This document shows positions 35,799 through 45,502 of a stretch of 46,086 nucleotides of DNA, in pieces. The notes below the pieces were generated by a model. The model saw nothing but the letters and a program-made list of their open reading frames with translations, was not told the DNA's origin and made no database searches. The number at the start of each line of letters is the position of its first letter. The first letter of the stretch is position 1. Location: positions 1 to 46,086 of the forward strand of contig QCQN01000005.1 of the NCBI GenBank assembly GCA_003212175.1, read 5' to 3'. Source of the stretch: Prochlorococcus sp. AG-449-P16 (GTDB lineage Bacteria; Cyanobacteriota; Cyanobacteriia; PCC-6307; Cyanobiaceae). The position numbers and the translations under genes are program-made.

Positions 35799-37064
35799 TT
35801 ATTTTTCAAATTTTTCATAGATTTTATTATTATCCAAAATACACTTTGTTCCAATTAAAAGAGTCCAAACAAAAATACTTATTTTACCGTCATAATATGT
35901 AATGTCATTTAAATGACTTATTACTACTGTAATAGTAGAAACAAGCCAACACTTATTAATAAATTTAGTTTCGTCTTTTACTTGAAAAAGATTAATTCTA
36001 ATCCATGTTTTTATAATAAGTATAGTTATGAAACTAAAAAGTAATATTGAAATTGGTATTCCATAGTTAAAAGCAATCTCCAAAGGCATTGAATGTGTAT
36101 GTTCAACAGGATAATTGCCGCCATTAAGAATGTATAGATCTGAGAATAAAGATTTACCCCATCCAAAAAAAGGTCTTTCAGAAATTAATCTTGAACTTAT
36201 TTTAAAGATCTCATATCTAGATGAATTAAAAAAGTTAAATGATGAGATTTTTTCATATAAATGAAAAGGGATAAAACTTATATTTAGAATCTCTTTATTA
36301 TTAAATATTTTCAAGAAAATCAAAAAAGAGGCTAGCAATAAAGAACTTATCTTGAAGAACTTTGATCTAAAATCAAATAGCATTATTAGTATTATTATTA
36401 ATCCAAAAAATGCGTTTTTTGATGTTGTTAAGAAAATGAGATAGATGTCTAAAAAAAGAAAAGAATATAAAAATATTTTGCTTTGAGATTTAGATAATTT
36501 TATTTCTGAAATTAAAAGCGGCACAATAGCAGTTAGCCATAAACCAGTATAATTTTGATTATTAAAAAGTCCTGTAACACCTAAATGGTTTTCCCCTATG
36601 GGTCTTTGATACCATATTACTAAACCATTAAATGCCTCAAAGGGACCATATAATTTAAACCATGCTTGTAATAAGCAAGAAATTATCAAAGGTACAGATC
36701 CTGCAATTAAAAATTTTGAAAAAAGCTTTCTTTGATTTATAGTTCGCAGATATATCTGAGAAGAAATAAAAAAAATAAAAAAGGGTATCCAATTAACAAG
36801 ATCTAACCACATATTTTTAGTAAAATCTTCATATGTTATGTTGTTTGGAATCTCAAAAGCAATATTTTTTAAAATCATAAGTAAACCAGATATTAGAAGT
36901 ATTAAATGGTATTTATTTCTATATTCGATCTTTTGTATACCCAGAAATGAAATAAAAATTGATAATAAAAAAAATAGAGCACTTAAAGGAAATGCTGATA
37001 CTAAAAAGAAACCACCAACATAGAAAGAAACTTGTCCTAAAATTTTTAAGAAATTTGGTTTCAA
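35799..37064 (-). CDS. O-antigen polymerase/ligase family membrane protein
   Basis: This 421-residue protein has about eleven hydrophobic helices. The Wzy_C/WaaL region carries TGLFNNQNYTG at 164-174, SERPFFGWGKSLFSDL near 305-320 and EHTHSMPLEIAFNYGIP at 321-337, the histidine-bearing periplasmic-loop signature of O-antigen ligases and polymerases. It would join lipid-linked repeat units or transfer them to lipid A or protein. It is the only such protein I see in the window. Its start lies just outside tRNA-Arg on the same strand. Confidence 0.82.
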   Translation of the reverse strand: MKPNFLKILGQVSFYVGGFFLVSAFPLSALFFLLSIFISFLGIQKIEYRNKYHLILLISGLLMILKNIAFEIPNNITYEDFTKNMWLDLVNWIPFFIFFISSQIYLRTINQRKLFSKFLIAGSVPLIISCLLQAWFKLYGPFEAFNGLVIWYQRPIGENHLGVTGLFNNQNYTGLWLTAIVPLLISEIKLSKSQSKIFLYSFLFLDIYLIFLTTSKNAFFGLIIILIMLFDFRSKFFKISSLLLASFLIFLKIFNNKEILNISFIPFHLYEKISSFNFFNSSRYEIFKISSRLISERPFFGWGKSLFSDLYILNGGNYPVEHTHSMPLEIAFNYGIPISILLFSFITILIIKTWIRINLFQVKDETKFINKCWLVSTITVVISHLNDITYYDGKISIFVWTLLIGTKCILDNNKIYEKFEK

Positions 37065-37082
37065 GTTATTTGTTCATTTTTA

Positions 37083-37156
<74 letters not shown>

Positions 37157-37355
37157 AATATATTATCCAATTTAACTTGGAATAGGATTCCATTTTGGGA
37201 ACTAATATTAATCTAACATTTGTATTTAACAGAGTAAAATATTATTAATTTTAATGAGTTATTGTTACCTATTCAAATTAATTTTCAAATATTATCGATG
37301 TTAAATCTAATATGTTTTTAATTAGAAATTTGCTTTTAGGATAAAATAAAAACTT

Positions 37356-38816
37356 TTAATTTCTTCCATACATATCGTCAAATCTGATAATATCATCTTC
37401 TCCAAGATATGACCCACTTTGTATTTCAATAATTACTAAGGGATCTTTACTTAAGTTAGATAGTCTATGTTTGCATTTTTTTGGGATATAAATACTTTCG
37501 TTCTCTTTAATTACTTTTAATTTCCCATCTATTTCTACATTTGCAATACCACTTACAACTACCCAATATTCTGATCTATGATTATGCAATTGCAATGATA
37601 TACGAGCACCCGGTTTAATTTCAATTTTTTTCACCTTACACTTATCAGTTTCCTCTAAGTTAGTAAAGTTGCCCCAAGGCCTATAAATTTTGTTGTTGAT
37701 TTTTGCTTCTTGGAAATTTTTTTTGTCTAATTCATTAACTAGTTCTTTGATAGTCTGAACGCTATTAATGTCTGCCACCAAAACTGCATCTCTTGTCTCA
37801 ATTACAGCTATATTATTTATTCCTAAGCCTATGGTGAGTCTGTTATCACTTCTCAAATAACAATTTTTGCTGTCTTTAATAATAGTCCTCCCATTTAAAC
37901 TATTGCCAAAATTATCCTTTTTTGATTTTTCCCAGATAGTTTTCCAATTCCCAATATCACTCCATCCAGCATCAAGATATGTAACTGTTCCTAGTTCTGT
38001 TTTTTCCATGACTGCTGAATCAATTGATATATCAGGACATTTTTTGAACTTATCGCCGTTAATTCTTTGAAATTCTAGATCACTAATTTCGTCCTTAAGA
38101 GATTCAGAACAAAGTTTTATTATTGAAGAATCGTAATTATCAATTTCTTTTATAATTGTAGATGATTTAAATAGGAAAATACCACTGTTCCAAGAGTAGA
38201 GATTATCTTTAATAAGTTTTTCTGCTAATTCCTTATTAGGTTTTTCAATAAATTTCCTAATCTTACTTGCCTTTTTTATATTTGAAAGTTCTTCAAAAGA
38301 CTCAATATATCCAAAACCAGTTTCAGGATAATCAGGCTTAATTCCAAAAGTTATAAGTCGCCCATCTTGTGCATATTTATAAGCATATAAAATTGTATCT
38401 TTTAGATTATTGGAATTATCAATTATATGATCAGCAGAAAGAATTAAAAGAATAGGGTCAGAGCTAGTATCCTTTTGGGCCTTCAATGCGGCTAGAGCTA
38501 TTGCGGGAGCTGTATTTCTGCTTACAGGTTCTAAAATAATTGATTTAGGTTTTATTTTTATCTCTCTCATTTGTTCGGCAACAATAAAACGATGCTCTTC
38601 ATTACATATTATTATTGGTGCAGTTAATCTTTTAATACCTTTTAATCTTAAATAGGTATTTTGTAATAGCGAAAAATTATTTTTTTCATTTAATTTAAGA
38701 AATTGTTTTGGATAAGATTCCCTTGATAGGGGCCATAATCTTGAACCTTTTCCACCAGCAAGGATTACTGGTATTATGTTTGCCTTAGAATTTAAAATAT
38801 CTTGAATGGCTTCCAA
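37356..38816 (-). CDS. manC: Bifunctional mannose-1-phosphate guanylyltransferase/mannose-6-phosphate isomerase
   Basis: A 486-residue type II PMI-GMP. The N-terminal nucleotidyltransferase (about 14-350) shows VILAGGKGSRLWPLSRESYP with KQFLKL, ILSADHII, GYIESFE, FIEKPN and YLDAGWSDIGNW. The C-terminal cupin isomerase (about 375-480) shows RPWGNF, IKPGARISLQLHNHRSEYW and IPKKCKHRLSN. It makes GDP-mannose from mannose 6-phosphate or mannose 1-phosphate. That GDP-mannose feeds gmd/fcl and the perosamine-like aminotransferase in the island. It lies outside the tRNA, so it may serve the whole cell rather than the island alone. Confidence 0.94.
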   Translation of the reverse strand: MEAIQDILNSKANIIPVILAGGKGSRLWPLSRESYPKQFLKLNEKNNFSLLQNTYLRLKGIKRLTAPIIICNEEHRFIVAEQMREIKIKPKSIILEPVSRNTAPAIALAALKAQKDTSSDPILLILSADHIIDNSNNLKDTILYAYKYAQDGRLITFGIKPDYPETGFGYIESFEELSNIKKASKIRKFIEKPNKELAEKLIKDNLYSWNSGIFLFKSSTIIKEIDNYDSSIIKLCSESLKDEISDLEFQRINGDKFKKCPDISIDSAVMEKTELGTVTYLDAGWSDIGNWKTIWEKSKKDNFGNSLNGRTIIKDSKNCYLRSDNRLTIGLGINNIAVIETRDAVLVADINSVQTIKELVNELDKKNFQEAKINNKIYRPWGNFTNLEETDKCKVKKIEIKPGARISLQLHNHRSEYWVVVSGIANVEIDGKLKVIKENESIYIPKKCKHRLSNLSKDPLVIIEIQSGSYLGEDDIIRFDDMYGRN

Positions 38817-38950
38817 ATGTATCTCAATTATAAATATACTATATAAATAAAAAATTATATAAATAATTTTTTAGCTCATAGAGAAGTAATTTTTCTCTTT
38901 AGAGAATATTTAATATTTATATCAGCTATATATTATGATATATTTATGAT

Positions 38951-39664
38951 TTGATTAAAAATTTGGTGTCTAGAAAAGTTAACGAATCCCAAAAAAAAGA
39001 GATCTTAGAATTATTTAAAAAAGGTATAAATATTAAAGAAATATCAAAAATTTATAATTTTACTATCCCTACTATCACGAGACAGCTAAAGAATTTAATT
39101 GGTGCTAATGAATTTTCTAAAATAAAAAATTCAATTATTAAAAATAATTATTTCAAAGACAAAAGAGAGATAAATATAAAAGAAAAAACTGAGTCAAATA
39201 TTAATTTATCAAAACAAAATTCTTTAGAAGATATAAAACCCAATAGTGAAATAAATAGTTCTAAATCCTTAAATTATAATGAAACTTTTCCTCAAGATTC
39301 TTTGTTTGTTGAACTTACTCCCATTGAATATGAAATAGAAAATTCAAAGCAAAAAGATTTTTCATCTGTTTCAATTACAGAGATTGAATTTCCAAAAGTT
39401 GTTTACATGATAGTAGATCAAAAAATAGAGTTGGAAATAAAATTATTAAAAGAATATCCAGAGTGGCAGTTCTTATCTCAAGAAGATTTGAATCGCAAGA
39501 CTATAAAAATATATTTAGATATGAAATCTGCTAGAAGAGACTGTACTAAAGATAAAAAAGTAATAAAAGTTCCTAATACCAATGTGTTTAAAATTGTTTC
39601 TCCAATCTTATTATCTCGTGGAATTTCTAGAATTGTTAGTTGTGATCAGTTAATTGCATTATAA
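38951..39664 (+). CDS. Helix-turn-helix protein with conserved C-terminal domain, function unknown
   Basis: A protein of about 237 residues. Residues 10-50 form a resolvase/Sigma-70-like HTH: ESQKKEILELFKKG, then INIKEISKIYNFTIPTITRQ. The middle (55-130) is low-complexity, rich in Lys, Asn and Ser. The C-terminal 95 residues (ITEIEFPKVVYMIVDQKIEL through SRGISRIVSCDQLIAL) look like a compact conserved domain that I associate with picocyanobacterial hypotheticals. The start is uncertain: TTG at 38951 or 38963, or GTG at 38966. It is transcribed divergently from manC across 134 bases, which places it well for regulating manC, but that is inference. Confidence 0.65.
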   Translation: MIKNLVSRKVNESQKKEILELFKKGINIKEISKIYNFTIPTITRQLKNLIGANEFSKIKNSIIKNNYFKDKREINIKEKTESNINLSKQNSLEDIKPNSEINSSKSLNYNETFPQDSLFVELTPIEYEIENSKQKDFSSVSITEIEFPKVVYMIVDQKIELEIKLLKEYPEWQFLSQEDLNRKTIKIYLDMKSARRDCTKDKKVIKVPNTNVFKIVSPILLSRGISRIVSCDQLIAL

Positions 39665-39669
39665 GAAAT

Positions 39670-39894
39670 CTAGTCATTCTTATTTCTAAAGTTGATGTTA
39701 ATTAGACTTCCTGTAATTGATCCAGATATAAAACTTAGGCCCAAAATAAAACTAATTGGAAGACTTACAGTATCAGCTGTTATTAAATTGACTTTATTTT
39801 TGTTTGTACTATTTTGTATTCCAATAATTAATATTATGAAAAGAGAAAAATTGAAAGTAATTGCAAAAACTATTTTTCTAAATGGAATTAACAT
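39670..39894 (-). CDS. Small LapA-like (DUF1049) membrane protein
   Basis: This 74-residue protein has two membrane helices, at about 8-26 and 45-68. The sequence IQNSTNKNKVNLITADTVSLPISFILG followed by SGSITGSLI matches the usual LapA pattern: Q-N-S, a short beta turn, then L-P-x-S-hydrophobic-G-x-x-x-G. LapA relatives assist envelope assembly in other bacteria, but the role in cyanobacteria is unknown. It converges with the HTH gene, six bases between stops. An opposite-strand frame at 39692-39901 is rejected in its favour because this one has family logic. Confidence 0.6.
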   Translation of the reverse strand: MLIPFRKIVFAITFNFSLFIILIIGIQNSTNKNKVNLITADTVSLPISFILGLSFISGSITGSLININFRNKND

Positions 39895-39919
39895 TATTTA
39901 GACAATTAATAAACTAATT

Positions 39920-40786
39920 TTAGTACAAATTATAAATAAAACTTTTGGTTAGAGAATTCTTTTTAGCTAAGTATTTAGATGCTGATGTGAGGCTTAAACC
40001 TGCATTAATTAATTCATGGAGTTCTTTTTTTAATTCTTTTTTATCAAACTCGAAATTTTCGACTTTTTTATTTATGCCTTTAATAACAACTGTTATTTCG
40101 CCCAATATTTCTTTCCCATCAAAAATTGCTAAAGCCTCATTAATATCATTGCCAATATGTTCCTCAAATTTTTTAGTTAATTCTCGAGAAACTTGTATTT
40201 CTCTTTCGCCACCACAACATTCTTTTAATTCTTTTAATAAACTTATTAGGCGTTTCGGAGATTCAAAAATTATTGTTGTTTTTTCATTTACACTTATTTC
40301 TTGAATAAGTTTACTTCTCTCAGATTTTTTTTTTGGTAAAAAACCTTCAAATATAAATCTAGATGAAGGCAAGCCACTGGATACAAGAGCTGTTAATGCT
40401 GCACATGGTCCTGGAATACAAATAACATTAAAACCATTATTTTTAGCTTTTTTTATAAGGTCTTCCCCAGGATCACAAATACTTGGTAATCCAGCATCAC
40501 TAACTAATGCTATTGATTTGCCAGAATTAAGATTATTAATTATTGTTGGAATTTTTTTAAAAGAATTATGCTTATTAAAACTAATCATTTTGTTTGTAAA
40601 TTCAAACTTGTTCATAATCCTTTTTGTTTGCCTAGTGTCCTCGCAGGCGATCAATGAAACATTTTTCAGAATATTTATTGCTCTTGATGAAATGTCGTTT
40701 AAATTTCCTATGGGAGTACCAACAATATATAAAACTCTGCTTTCTGGTTCTGGGGTATTATTGGATGGCGAGTTTTTTTTATTCAT
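39920..40786 (-). CDS. rsmI: 16S rRNA 2'-O-ribose C1402 methyltransferase
   Basis: It methylates the ribose of C1402 in the decoding centre of 16S rRNA. Motifs are LYIVGTPIGNLNDISSRAI near 19-37, LIACEDTRQTKRIM, SFNKHNS, ALVSDAGLPSICDPGE and VICIPGPCAALTALVSSGLP with FIFEGFLPKK. Length, 288 residues, is normal. Its ATG at 40786 is only three bases from the GTG of the divergent cysQ. Confidence 0.94.
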   Translation of the reverse strand: MNKKNSPSNNTPEPESRVLYIVGTPIGNLNDISSRAINILKNVSLIACEDTRQTKRIMNKFEFTNKMISFNKHNSFKKIPTIINNLNSGKSIALVSDAGLPSICDPGEDLIKKAKNNGFNVICIPGPCAALTALVSSGLPSSRFIFEGFLPKKKSERSKLIQEISVNEKTTIIFESPKRLISLLKELKECCGGEREIQVSRELTKKFEEHIGNDINEALAIFDGKEILGEITVVIKGINKKVENFEFDKKELKKELHELINAGLSLTSASKYLAKKNSLTKSFIYNLY

Positions 40787-40789
40787 TGA

Positions 40790-41692
40790 GTGATTAAATT
40801 ACCCTCTGGCATAAACATTCAAAATCTTATAAATGATTTAAGGGTTTTAAGTTGGGAAGCAGCTGAAGTGCTTCTTCATTATTCCAAAATATTAAAAGAT
40901 TCAAACTTTAAAAGCAATATTTTAAAAAATGTCGATAGTGAAGATCCAGTTACTCTAGCTGACTTAAAAGTAAATGAAGTGATAATTAAGAGAATAAATA
41001 ATAAATATAAAAATATAAGTTGGGGAATATTAAGCGAGGAAAATGTAAAGGTTTCCTTTGAAAACTCTCATTATGATAATGATTGGATGTGGATTCTAGA
41101 TCCTCTTGATGGTACAAAAGATTTCATACAAGGGACAGGTAATTATGCTATGCATTTAGCCTTGAGTTATAAGAAAAATCCATATATTGGTATTGTTTTA
41201 ATACCAGATAAAGAGGAATTATGGATAGCCTATGGTGATAATTTGAGGTGTGAAAAAAAAGATGGGACAAAATTAGAAACCACTCTATCTAGAAATAAGA
41301 GTCTTCAGGCAATGACTTTAGTTACAAGCAAAAACCATAGAAATGAAACTCTAAAAAATTTAATACAAAAGATTCACTTTAATAAAGTATTAGAAATGGG
41401 TAGTATAGGCTGTAAGATTGCATCAATAATTAGAGGAGAAAGTGATCTTTATATATGTTTGAGCTTGCCAGATGGAAGTTGTCCCAAAGATTGGGATTTT
41501 GCAGCTCCACATGCAATTTTAAAGGCTGCAGGAGGAGCAATCACAACCATAGATAATAAAGAGCTTGATTATGGTAAATCAAATTTCAAACAGAGCGGTA
41601 TAATAATCGCATCAGGTTCTGCAAAAGGACATGAAAGGTTATGTTTAGAGATTAAAGAAATTATTGAAAAGTATGCAATATTTCCACTCTAG
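40790..41692 (+). CDS. cysQ: 3'(2'),5'-bisphosphate nucleotidase
   Basis: It hydrolyses 3'-phosphoadenosine 5'-phosphate (PAP), the by-product of PAPS use, to AMP. Inositol-monophosphatase-fold metal motifs are DPVTLADLKVNE near 45-56, LSEEN, WILDPLDGTKDFIQGTGNYA near 103-122 and DGSCPKDWDFAAPHAIL near 227-243. It has 300 residues. It begins with GTG. In this window it complements the sulfotransferase at 19201. It converges with pnp, two bases between stops. Confidence 0.92.
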   Translation: MIKLPSGINIQNLINDLRVLSWEAAEVLLHYSKILKDSNFKSNILKNVDSEDPVTLADLKVNEVIIKRINNKYKNISWGILSEENVKVSFENSHYDNDWMWILDPLDGTKDFIQGTGNYAMHLALSYKKNPYIGIVLIPDKEELWIAYGDNLRCEKKDGTKLETTLSRNKSLQAMTLVTSKNHRNETLKNLIQKIHFNKVLEMGSIGCKIASIIRGESDLYICLSLPDGSCPKDWDFAAPHAILKAAGGAITTIDNKELDYGKSNFKQSGIIIASGSAKGHERLCLEIKEIIEKYAIFPL

Positions 41693-41694
41693 AG

Positions 41695-43860
41695 TTAATT
41701 AAGAGGTGCTACAGGAGTTGGTGTAGGCTCTGGATAAGACATCCCTCCATTTTGAGATATTCCTCTCAATGTTAAATTAATCCTCCCTCTGCTATCTATC
41801 TCTCGAACTCTAACCGTTACTTCATCACCCTGTCTTACAACATCTTCAACTCTTTCAACCCTTGCTTCTGATAATTGAGAGATGTGAACCATACCCTCTT
41901 TACCAGGAAGTATTTCTACGAAAGCACCTATAGGGATTATTCGGGTAACAACTCCAGAGAATATCTCACCTTCATGAACTTTTCGGGTTAAACCTTCTAT
42001 TATTTTTTGCGCCTCTTCTGCAGCGGCGCCATCATGAGAAGCAATAGTAACAATACCTCCATCTTCAATGTCTATTTTAGTATTAGTTCTTTCTGTAATC
42101 CCTTTAATTGTTCTTCCTCCTGGGCCAATCACAGTTCCTATTAATTCTGGATCAATTCTAAAGCTGAGTAGTCTGGGGGCATGGGGCGATAGAGATTCCT
42201 GAGGCTTATCAATTGCCTCCTGCATTTTCTCTAAAATATGCAACCTTGCAGGGCGTGCTTTTTTTATAGCATCTGAAATTACTGAGACTGGTAATCCTGT
42301 AATTTTCATATCCATTTGTAATGCTGTTATACCTTTCTCAGTACCAGCAACCTTGAAATCCATATCCCCAAGGAAATCTTCAATGCCCTGAATATCAGTT
42401 AAAATTCGGACTTCTTTACCCTCTTTAATTAGGCCCATTGCAGTACCGCTAACGGGAGCTTTTAAAGGTACTCCTGCATCAAGTAATGATAGTGTACTTC
42501 CGCATACAGATCCCATGGAGGTAGAACCATTTGAGCTCAAGACTTCGCTAACCACTCTTAAAACATAAGGGAACGTCTCTTTCCCTGGAAGAACAGGAAT
42601 TATTGCTCTTTCTGCAAGTGCGCCATGACCAATTTCCCTTCGTCCTGGAGTTCTCATTGGTCTAGTCTCCCCCACGGAATAAGGAGGGAAATTATAGTGA
42701 TGCAAATAAGTTTTTTCAGTGCTTGGATTGAGATCATCCATCTCTTGCGCATCACTAGGAGTACCTAATGTAGTTGTAGATAATACTTGAGTTAAACCTC
42801 TCTGAAATAAAGCTGATCCATGGACTCTTTTAGGAAGTATCCCAGCTAATGCTGATATCTTTCTTACTTCATCAAGTTCTCTACCATCAACTCTTTTCCC
42901 ATCATTAATAATTTGGGATCTCATTAATTTCTTGGTAAGTTTCTTGAAGTCAGAATGAATTAATTTTTCATTATCTAAAGTGAGTATTTTTAATTGATTA
43001 TCATCTTTTAAACTTTGAATTTTTGATTCAATATCTGATTTTATTTTTTCAAGCTCTTCATCTCTCTCTTCCTTTGATTGATCAAATTTCTTTAAGACTT
43101 GTTCAATGTGTTTAGTGCAATTTTTTTCTAAGTATAGCGATAAGGTCTGATCCTCCTGGGGTTCTTGAGGTTTTACCTGTTTAATGCCTAATTCTTTGAG
43201 AAGATTTTCTTGAGCTTTAATAAGTTCAGTTACTGCTTCATATCCGAAGTCTATTGCTTCAATTGTATCTTGTTCTGAAAGTTGATTAGAACCCGCCTCT
43301 ATCATTACAATTCCATCGGGGGAACCAGCTACTACAATATCTAGATCACCCTTTTCGATTTCTCTATAACTTGGATTAAGAATAAAATCGTCTCCCAATA
43401 GCCCCACTCTGACAGCTGCCATAGGTCCAAAAAATGGTATCTCACCCAACAAAGTTGCTATAGAAGCTCCTGTAACCGCTAACACGTCCGCAGGGACTCT
43501 CTCGTCTAGGGAAAGGCAAGAAGCGACTATTTGTATTTCATCTCTCATCCAAAAAGGGAAAAGAGGTCTCATTGGTCTATCAATTAATCTTGAAATTAGG
43601 GTTGCTCTTTCCGGAGGCCTACCTTCTCTTCTCATGAAACCACCAGGAATTCTGCCAGCAGCATACAATTTTTCCTCGTAATCACATATTAGAGGAAGAA
43701 AGTCTGCAGGCTCTTTCTTTGTGGTTCTTGTCGCTGTAACTAATAAAGAAGTGTCTCCACACTCAATCATTACGGATCCGTTTGCTTGAGGAGCATATAA
43801 TCCTGTAGTTAGTCGTATCTCTCGTCCGTCAAACGTGATCGACTTATTTTGTCCTTCCAC
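41695..43860 (-). CDS. pnp: Polynucleotide phosphorylase
   Basis: A 3'-5' phosphorolytic exoribonuclease of RNA turnover, 721 residues. Two RNase PH domains (about 10-145 and 325-545) flank an all-alpha linker. Landmarks are [63 protein letters not shown] and [20 protein letters not shown]. The KH domain ([18 protein letters not shown]) and S1 domain ([20 protein letters not shown]) close the protein. All are intact. Core gene. Confidence 0.97.
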   Translation of the reverse strand: MEGQNKSITFDGREIRLTTGLYAPQANGSVMIECGDTSLLVTATRTTKKEPADFLPLICDYEEKLYAAGRIPGGFMRREGRPPERATLISRLIDRPMRPLFPFWMRDEIQIVASCLSLDERVPADVLAVTGASIATLLGEIPFFGPMAAVRVGLLGDDFILNPSYREIEKGDLDIVVAGSPDGIVMIEAGSNQLSEQDTIEAIDFGYEAVTELIKAQENLLKELGIKQVKPQEPQEDQTLSLYLEKNCTKHIEQVLKKFDQSKEERDEELEKIKSDIESKIQSLKDDNQLKILTLDNEKLIHSDFKKLTKKLMRSQIINDGKRVDGRELDEVRKISALAGILPKRVHGSALFQRGLTQVLSTTTLGTPSDAQEMDDLNPSTEKTYLHHYNFPPYSVGETRPMRTPGRREIGHGALAERAIIPVLPGKETFPYVLRVVSEVLSSNGSTSMGSVCGSTLSLLDAGVPLKAPVSGTAMGLIKEGKEVRILTDIQGIEDFLGDMDFKVAGTEKGITALQMDMKITGLPVSVISDAIKKARPARLHILEKMQEAIDKPQESLSPHAPRLLSFRIDPELIGTVIGPGGRTIKGITERTNTKIDIEDGGIVTIASHDGAAAEEAQKIIEGLTRKVHEGEIFSGVVTRIIPIGAFVEILPGKEGMVHISQLSEARVERVEDVVRQGDEVTVRVREIDSRGRINLTLRGISQNGGMSYPEPTPTPVAPLN

Positions 43861-43922
43861 TTTTTAAATTATAAATCTATACATAATTTATTCTTACATC
43901 TCATAGGGCCATATTGAACAAA

Positions 43923-43961
43923 TTATTTAAATAAGATTTTAAAAAAATCTTATTTAAATAA
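43923..43961 (-). terminator. Perfect 18-bp inverted repeat between rpsN and pnp
   Basis: The arms at 43923-43940 and 43944-43961 are exactly complementary with a three-base AAA loop. The only G-C pair is near the loop end. On the minus strand it follows rpsN by 86 bases and precedes pnp by 62. A terminator for rpsN or an RNA-stability hairpin in the pnp leader are the likeliest roles. Hairpins ahead of pnp are autoregulatory in other bacteria, but no homology to those is visible. Confidence 0.45.
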
Positions 43962-44047
43962 AAATAATATCTCTAATCTATTGCTACAACTGTATTTTAA
44001 CAAAAAATTAAAATTAAAAAGATTTCTTATTGTTATTGAAAAATTTA

Positions 44048-44350
44048 CTACCAGCTAGATTTTACGACCCCGGGTAATTCACCATTATGTGCCCTAAGCC
44101 TTAATTGATTTCTGCATAGTCCAAAATCTCTGTAGACACCTCTTGGTTTGCCTGTAGCCCAACATCTATTCCTTACTCGATTTGGCGCAGAATTTCTTGG
44201 AAGACTTTGTATTTTTCGATGTATTTCTAATCTTTCCATTGGGTCATTAGCGGCTTTAAACTCAGCAAGCAATGATTTTCTTTTCTCAGCATATTTTTCT
44301 ACTAGTTTTTTCCGTTTTACTTCTCTAGCAATCATTGATTTTTTTGCCAT
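44048..44350 (-). CDS. rpsN: 30S ribosomal protein S14
   Basis: A zinc-free S14 of 100 residues ([20 protein letters not shown] at the start). [21 protein letters not shown] and [18 protein letters not shown] are diagnostic, although the Cys residues do not form the full zinc ribbon. The ATG at 44350 is preferred to the TTG one codon upstream. Core translation gene, as in other cyanobacteria where rpsN is detached from the main ribosomal operon. Confidence 0.97.
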   Translation of the reverse strand: MAKKSMIAREVKRKKLVEKYAEKRKSLLAEFKAANDPMERLEIHRKIQSLPRNSAPNRVRNRCWATGKPRGVYRDFGLCRNQLRLRAHNGELPGVVKSSW

Positions 44351-44413
44351 CAAAAAAAAATTATAAATTAGATTATTATATTAACAGGTAGACTATCAAT
44401 ATTAAAAACTTTT

Positions 44414-45493
44414 TTATTGATTAAGAAATCTCTGAACTATTAATAATTGACTAGTATCCCTTATTATTAAAAGAATACTAAGGCCAACTAATAGAAAAAA
44501 ACTTGATTGGGTAACAGCAATTTGTATTTTCACTGGAATAGGTTTTCCTCTCAAACCCTCGATAAGAGTAAAAATAAGCTGACCCCCATCTAATAAAGGT
44601 AATGGGAGTGAATTTAAGACAGCTAAGTTTATAGAAATTAATGCAGCGAACAATAAAATACCTGTACCTCCTTGCTCAGATAACTGGGCACCAATTTCAA
44701 CAATTTTTACCGGACCACTTAGCTGTTGAGCGGTTGATGAGAAATTTGTTATTAATCCCTTATAACCTTGAATTGTTTTGATTAAGAGTGATGAGAACTC
44801 CTTATTTGTATACTGAAAAAGTTCTTTTATATTTTTAGTTTTTTTAGTTTCCTTTTTAATATTTGGCTGTAATTGAGCACCAATAGTTCCTTTACCATCA
44901 ATATTTTGTGGAGTTAGGGTCAAATTTATAAGAGAATCTTCCCTTTTGATTTCTATAGAAATTGACTTTTCAGATGAACTTTGAATCTTCTTAACTAAAC
45001 TTGATACTGCTTGATCTCCAATACCTAGTAAATTTCCATCTAATTTTAGAATTTTATCACCTGATTTTAGACCTGCGTTATAAGCTGCTTTCTCTGGTTG
45101 AGTTGCTAAAACTAATATCCCAGGTTCAGGGTCGTATGGTATGCCAACTGTTGTTAAGTTTACTATTAAGATAGTGTAAGCAAGTAGTAAGTTAGCAAAG
45201 ACCCCCGCTGAAATTACAATAACTCTTTGAATTATTGGTCTATTTTTAAGAAGGTTTGGATCTTGTGGATCAATATTTTTTAGTTCTTCATCTGGAAAAG
45301 AAACAAATCCTCCTAAGGGGAAAGCCCTGAATGAGTAAGTTATATTCTTATATTTCTTTTTAATTATTGAAGGCCCAAAACCGATAGAAAACCCATCAAC
45401 GTAGATTCCTTGAAGTATTGCAGCAAGAAAATGCCCCATTTCGTGGAAAAATATGAGGAATCCTAAAACTGTGATTGAAGTTAATACGTTCAT
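44414..45493 (-). CDS. rseP: Site-2 protease, RseP/M50 family
   Basis: An intramembrane zinc metalloprotease of 359 residues. The zinc motif HEMGH (H17, E18, H21) lies in the first helix. A PDZ domain covers about 125-205 (GLKSGDKILKLDG). The second motif NSLPLPLLDGGQL near 293-305 supplies the third zinc ligand. It releases membrane-bound regulators or clears signal-peptide remnants. It ends 10 bases after the serS stop and is co-oriented with it. Confidence 0.93.
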   Translation of the reverse strand: MNVLTSITVLGFLIFFHEMGHFLAAILQGIYVDGFSIGFGPSIIKKKYKNITYSFRAFPLGGFVSFPDEELKNIDPQDPNLLKNRPIIQRVIVISAGVFANLLLAYTILIVNLTTVGIPYDPEPGILVLATQPEKAAYNAGLKSGDKILKLDGNLLGIGDQAVSSLVKKIQSSSEKSISIEIKREDSLINLTLTPQNIDGKGTIGAQLQPNIKKETKKTKNIKELFQYTNKEFSSLLIKTIQGYKGLITNFSSTAQQLSGPVKIVEIGAQLSEQGGTGILLFAALISINLAVLNSLPLPLLDGGQLIFTLIEGLRGKPIPVKIQIAVTQSSFFLLVGLSILLIIRDTSQLLIVQRFLNQ

Positions 45494-45502
45494 TAGACTA
45501 TT

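Noticed and set aside
37178-37192. TGGAAT-AGG-ATTCCA hairpin between tRNA-Arg and manC
   Set aside because: It has only six base pairs and no following T-run on either strand; too weak to call a terminator for manC.
39692-39901. Open frame of 69 codons opposite the LapA-like gene
   Set aside because: The minus-strand frame matches the two-helix DUF1049 pattern; this one is its mirror with no family logic.
39945-40304. Plus-strand frame of 119 codons inside rsmI
   Set aside because: It is antisense to a fully conserved rsmI and has no motif.
44375-44399. TATAAT and TTGATA on the minus strand ahead of rpsN
   Set aside because: The spacer is 13 bases, too short for a sigma-70 promoter, and TATAAT is frequent by chance in such AT-rich DNA.
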